Below are positions 61,234 to 64,000 of a stretch of 64,000 nt of DNA, in pieces. The position numbers were made by a program, and so were the translations under genes. The stretch's first letter is position 1. Each line of letters starts with the position of its first letter. The notes under the pieces are model-generated. The model was given only the letters and a program-made list of their open reading frames with translations. It had not been told where the DNA came from and searched no databases. This stretch comes from Peptostreptococcus porci (GTDB lineage: Bacteria > Bacillota > Clostridia > Peptostreptococcales > Peptostreptococcaceae): contig NZ_VUNE01000001.1 in NCBI RefSeq assembly GCF_009695815.1, forward strand, positions 620,001-684,000. Reading direction: 5' to 3'.

Positions 61234-62133
61234 ATGATAAAAAAACAAGAGGAAAAGCCCAAATACAAAATAAGTAAAAAGAGATTCAAAATAATACTCG
61301 GATATATATTGATTATTATAGGGATACTGCTGCCACTTTCTGCATTTACTTCATTAACCATAAACAATATAAAATCAAATGGAGAATATGAGGCATATAT
61401 TGAAGATAGCAAAAGACAGACCTTAGATGAAGATGAAAAGAGTGGAATTGAAAGCTACAATAAAAAGGTCATGGATAATGATCAGAATATTGTAGATCCA
61501 TTTATTGCTGATGGATATAAGGTGGAGTATGACTTTTATAAAAAGAATCCAGACAAAATTTTTGCTTATCTTGTGATTCCTGCCATTAATGTAAAAAAAC
61601 CGATAAGACTAGATGCCACATATGATCATCTTGCAAATGGAGTTGCTCAGATAGATGGAACATCTCTTCCTGTTGGAGGTATCGGTACTAGAAGTGTTAT
61701 TGCAGGTCATAGAGGCTGGTACAGAGATGTGATGCTACTAAATCTTGGAGAGCTTAAAAAAGGAGATAAGGTATATATCAATAGACAAGGCGATATTTTG
61801 GAGTATGAGGTTGACAATACAGAAATTATCAGACCTTCCGAGTGGGAACGATTAAAGCCGATTGAAGACAAGGATATATTGACGTTGCTTTCATGTCATC
61901 CTAAAAGACCCCCGAGTCCGTATAGACTTTTGGTCAATTGTACTAGGGTTGAAAAAGAGATTCTATCAAGAGCTGGGAATAAATCTGATACTAAAATAAT
62001 AAAAGCGACTTCAAAAAATAGAACAGTTCAGGTAACTGAGATTTCTATATATATTGTTACTTTGGCTGGATGGATATTTCTTTTCTTTGTAATACTAAAA
62101 TTTAAAAAAATTCTTTTGAATAGGAGTGTATAA
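61234..62133 (+). CDS. srtC: Class C sortase 3 (divergent)
   Basis: A 299-residue sortase with spans at both ends and lid DPF (VDPFIAD, about residue 90). Catalytic His is in VIAGHRGWYRD, Cys in LTLLSCHPKRPPSPYRLLV and Arg in the same block. It belongs to a different class C subgroup from copies 1 and 2 (LLSCHP rather than LLTCTP), so it is not a recent duplicate. The RBS is weak (GGGG about 15 bases before the ATG). It ends the island; a terminator follows. It may be the housekeeping-like anchor or the polymerase for a different step. Confidence 0.92.
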   Translation: MIKKQEEKPKYKISKKRFKIILGYILIIIGILLPLSAFTSLTINNIKSNGEYEAYIEDSKRQTLDEDEKSGIESYNKKVMDNDQNIVDPFIADGYKVEYDFYKKNPDKIFAYLVIPAINVKKPIRLDATYDHLANGVAQIDGTSLPVGGIGTRSVIAGHRGWYRDVMLLNLGELKKGDKVYINRQGDILEYEVDNTEIIRPSEWERLKPIEDKDILTLLSCHPKRPPSPYRLLVNCTRVEKEILSRAGNKSDTKIIKATSKNRTVQVTEISIYIVTLAGWIFLFFVILKFKKILLNRSV

Positions 62134-62160
62134 CCATTTATTTAATTTTGAGGTTATTTT

Positions 62161-62191
62161 ACCGCAGATGTCGATTTATCTGCGGTTTTTT
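62161..62191 (+). terminator. Intrinsic terminator after the sortase island
   Basis: ACCGCAGAT (62161-62169) pairs with ATCTGCGGT (62178-62186), then TTTTTG. Confidence 0.85.
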
Positions 62192-62282
62192 GTTGTAAAG
62201 AAGTATTTTTATAAAGAATCAACGTAAAATTGACTTTGAATTATATACAATAAATAAATATGTATTATTTTTATTTATACTA

Positions 62283-62311
62283 TTGATTTAAATGAAACTT
62301 AGTATTATAAT
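62283..62311 (+). promoter_or_regulatory. Promoter of ccpN-ppsR
   Basis: TTGATT (62283-62288), 17-bp spacer, TATAAT (62306-62311). Confidence 0.65.
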
Positions 62312-62371
62312 ATACTATATAGAAATGGTATATCACATTTAGAAGAAGTTGTATATTATATTTGAAAGTAG

Positions 62372-63010
62372 GTGATTAATATTCAACTGAATGATAGACA
62401 ATTGAAAATTATTGATATCGTCAAGTCGAATGAGCCGATTACAGGAGAAAGAATAGCTGATAAATTAAATGTAACCAGAGCGACTTTGAGGTCCGATCTA
62501 GTGGTCTTGACTATGACAGGAATTTTAGATGCCAGACCAAAGGTGGGATATTTTTATGTCGGAGAAGGTAATTTTTCGAATGAAAGCACATCTTTTAAAC
62601 AATTGAAGGTTTCTGATGTAATGGGAGTTCCTTTGACTGCGAGGCAGAGTGATACAGTTTATGATGTTATAGTTAATATTTTTTTAGAGGATTCCGGTGG
62701 AGTATTTATTATCGATGATGATGATTACCTTTGTGGAGTTGTGTCTAGAAAAGATTTGTTAAAGGCTACAATGGGTAACAAGGATATAAAAAATGATCCG
62801 ATTGGATTGGCTATGACTAGAATGCCAAATATTGCGACAGTTTTGGAAGACAATTCGATTGGCGATGCAGCTAGGATGCTGGTTACTAGAGAAGTCGATA
62901 GTTTACCTGTCGTTAGGTATGAAGACGGAGATATTCACAAGATGAAGATAGTAGGAAAAATTTCAAAAACATCTATTACAAGACTTTTTTTAGAATTAAT
63001 GGATAAATAG
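62372..63010 (+). CDS. ccpN: CcpN-family transcriptional regulator (HTH plus CBS pair)
   Basis: A 212-residue regulator like CcpN, which represses gluconeogenic genes on glycolytic carbon. An N-terminal helix-turn-helix (about 15-60: ITGERIADKLNVTRATLRSD, then ARPKVGYFYVG) is followed by two CBS domains (about 80-205) with DSGGVFIIDDDDYLCGVVSR, which bind nucleotides. It precedes ppsR and the start of ppdK as in other Clostridia. The start is uncertain: GTG at 62372 is given; AGGTGA there may instead serve an ATT at 62381 or a later codon, the N-terminus INIQLNDRQ aligning with the family either way. Confidence 0.9.
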   Translation: MINIQLNDRQLKIIDIVKSNEPITGERIADKLNVTRATLRSDLVVLTMTGILDARPKVGYFYVGEGNFSNESTSFKQLKVSDVMGVPLTARQSDTVYDVIVNIFLEDSGGVFIIDDDDYLCGVVSRKDLLKATMGNKDIKNDPIGLAMTRMPNIATVLEDNSIGDAARMLVTREVDSLPVVRYEDGDIHKMKIVGKISKTSITRLFLELMDK

Positions 63011-63055
63011 TCAAATTAAAAAGATAAATATAGATGTTAACGAAATGGAGGTATT

Positions 63056-63895
63056 ATGAATAAAAAAATGATGATTTTTATCATATCAGATTCACTTGGA
63101 GAAACGGCTAGGACTATAGCTAGAGCCTGTATTTCTCAATTTGAAAATAAAGATGAATGGGATATTAGAAGATATCCGTTTATAAATTCAACTGAATTAT
63201 TGAAGGAAGTTTTGGATGAGGCGAAAAAAAATGACGCTCTTGTTCTTTATAGCTTGGTAAGTGAGGAATTGGCAAATTATTCTGGAGACTACTGTATGGA
63301 AAATGGAATAGAGAGTGTCGATTTGTTATCAAGTATAATTCATAAAATGAGTACCAAATCGGACTCAAAGCCGCTTAGAGAAGCGGGGCTAATCAGAAAG
63401 ATGGACAAGTCATATTTTGAAAGAGTGGAAGCGATTGAGTTTGCCGTAAAGTATGATGATGGGAAGGATCCGAGGGGCCTACTGAAAGCTGACTTGGTTT
63501 TGGTAGGTATTTCTAGAACATCAAAGACTCCGTTGAGTATGTATTTGGCAAACAAACATATTAAGGTTGCTAATGTACCATTGGTTCCAGAAGTTCCTAT
63601 TCCAAAGGAGCTTGCAAATGTCGACCCTAGAAAAATAATAGGTCTGACGAACTCACCTGAAAAATTGAACACAATCAGAGTAGAGAGATTGAAGTCGATG
63701 GGACTTTCGGGCAGTGCAAATTATGCGAAGTTAGATAGAATATTAGAAGAGTTGGACTACTCCGAAGAGGTTATGAAGAATCTGAAATGCCCAGTGATAA
63801 ATGTAGCAAATAAAGCTATTGAGGAAACTGCTGGAATAATTTTGGATATTTTAAAAGAAAATGGAATGTCAATAATTAAAGATTACGATATTTAG
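63056..63895 (+). CDS. ppsR: PPDK regulatory protein (pyruvate, phosphate dikinase kinase/phosphorylase)
   Basis: Bifunctional enzyme that uses ADP to phosphorylate and inactivate pyruvate phosphate dikinase, and phosphate to reactivate it. The 279-residue protein has SDSLGETARTIARA at the start, the P-loop-like VGISRTSKTPLSMYLANK (about 155-172), PLVPEVPIP and the C-terminal INVANKAIEETAG, all diagnostic of the DUF299/PpsR family. RBS GGAGG precedes the ATG. Its target gene ppdK begins 23 bases downstream. Confidence 0.96.
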   Translation: MNKKMMIFIISDSLGETARTIARACISQFENKDEWDIRRYPFINSTELLKEVLDEAKKNDALVLYSLVSEELANYSGDYCMENGIESVDLLSSIIHKMSTKSDSKPLREAGLIRKMDKSYFERVEAIEFAVKYDDGKDPRGLLKADLVLVGISRTSKTPLSMYLANKHIKVANVPLVPEVPIPKELANVDPRKIIGLTNSPEKLNTIRVERLKSMGLSGSANYAKLDRILEELDYSEEVMKNLKCPVINVANKAIEETAGIILDILKENGMSIIKDYDI

Positions 63896-63918
63896 TGTAT
63901 TTTTACAGGAGGAAAAAC

Positions 63919-64000
63919 ATGAGTACAAAATTTGTTTATAGTTTTGATGAAGGTAATAAGGACATGAGAAGCCTATTGGGTGGTAAGGGAGCGAATTTGG
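63919..64000 (+). CDS. ppdK: Pyruvate, phosphate dikinase (N-terminal fragment, cut by window end)
   Basis: The first 27 codons are visible: STKFVYSFDEGN, then the ATP-grasp opening MRSLLGGKGANL, which is the conserved N-terminus of PPDK. The enzyme interconverts pyruvate and PEP using ATP/AMP and phosphate/PPi. AGGAGG lies six bases before the ATG. It follows its regulator ppsR by 23 bases. The rest is beyond the window. Confidence 0.9.
   Translation, partial: MSTKFVYSFDEGNKDMRSLLGGKGANL

Noticed and set aside
1-64000. tRNA, rRNA, insertion sequence or prophage genes
   Set aside because: None recognised on either strand; no transposase, integrase, or cloverleaf with conserved TTCGA/TTCAA loop context was seen by eye.

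Overview
The window is chromosomal DNA from an AT-rich, low-GC Gram-positive bacterium of the Clostridia, most like the Peptostreptococcaceae and related anaerobes. Support: strong purine-rich ribosome binding sites (GGAGG or AGGAGG), heavy use of AGA for arginine, several TTG starts, many hairpin-plus-T terminators, LPXTG and class C sortase genes, a PpsR/PPDK carbon module, and Clostridia-like gene order. The lineage is an inference from gene content; no rRNA or tRNA gene was found to settle it.

Layout. 1-15 kb: the 3' end of ileS, a lone and degenerate superfamily 1 helicase-like gene, uppP, a MarR regulator with a palindromic operator, an aminotransferase, a GalT-like HIT enzyme, exonuclease III, a long glutamine synthetase-like protein, a PdxY-type kinase, a cold-shock protein, a CBS-pair protein, two small membrane proteins and a cytoplasmic PpiC isomerase. 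15.5-23.3 kb: a run of six same-strand genes, namely a heterodimeric ABC exporter pair, an AI-2E family permease, an MsrA-MsrB fusion, an AlaX-type tRNA-editing protein and a small membrane protein. 23.5-25.5 kb: a divergent pair, a single-pass membrane protein and a tail-anchored Ser/Thr kinase homologue that has lost its catalytic Asp.

25.5-35 kb: the translation and envelope cluster rpsB-tsf-pyrH-frr-uppS-cdsA. The usual continuation dxr-rseP-ispG is present but flipped to the minus strand, with a DUF4846 lipoprotein at the junction. 35-39 kb: an unusual operon made of three 20-bp direct repeats, a RepL-like winged-helix protein, an unknown 198-residue protein and ClpB. Then brnQ.

40.8-64 kb: a conserved backbone, prmA-rsmE-mtaB-(CPBP protease, YbjQ, HIT)-rpsU-yqeY-(TDT transporter, hpf)-phoH-ybeY-dgkA-era-recO-glyQ-glyS-ccpN-ppsR-ppdK. 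It is interrupted by mgtE (between era and recO), a DUF4342 gene (between recO and glyQ) and a 4-kb surface-protein island (one IPKTG protein and three class C sortases) between glyS and ccpN. DgkA is fused to a PAP2 phosphatase domain.

How the genes work together: much of the window concerns translation (ribosomal proteins, factors, rRNA and tRNA modification, ribosome hibernation and recycling) and undecaprenyl/isoprenoid lipid supply (ispG, dxr, uppS, uppP, the DgkA-PAP2 fusion, cdsA). The most novel-looking parts are the repeat/RepL-like/ClpB operon, the membrane pseudokinase pair, the degenerate helicase and the minimal sortase island. No CRISPR array, insertion sequence, phage gene, tRNA or rRNA was seen.
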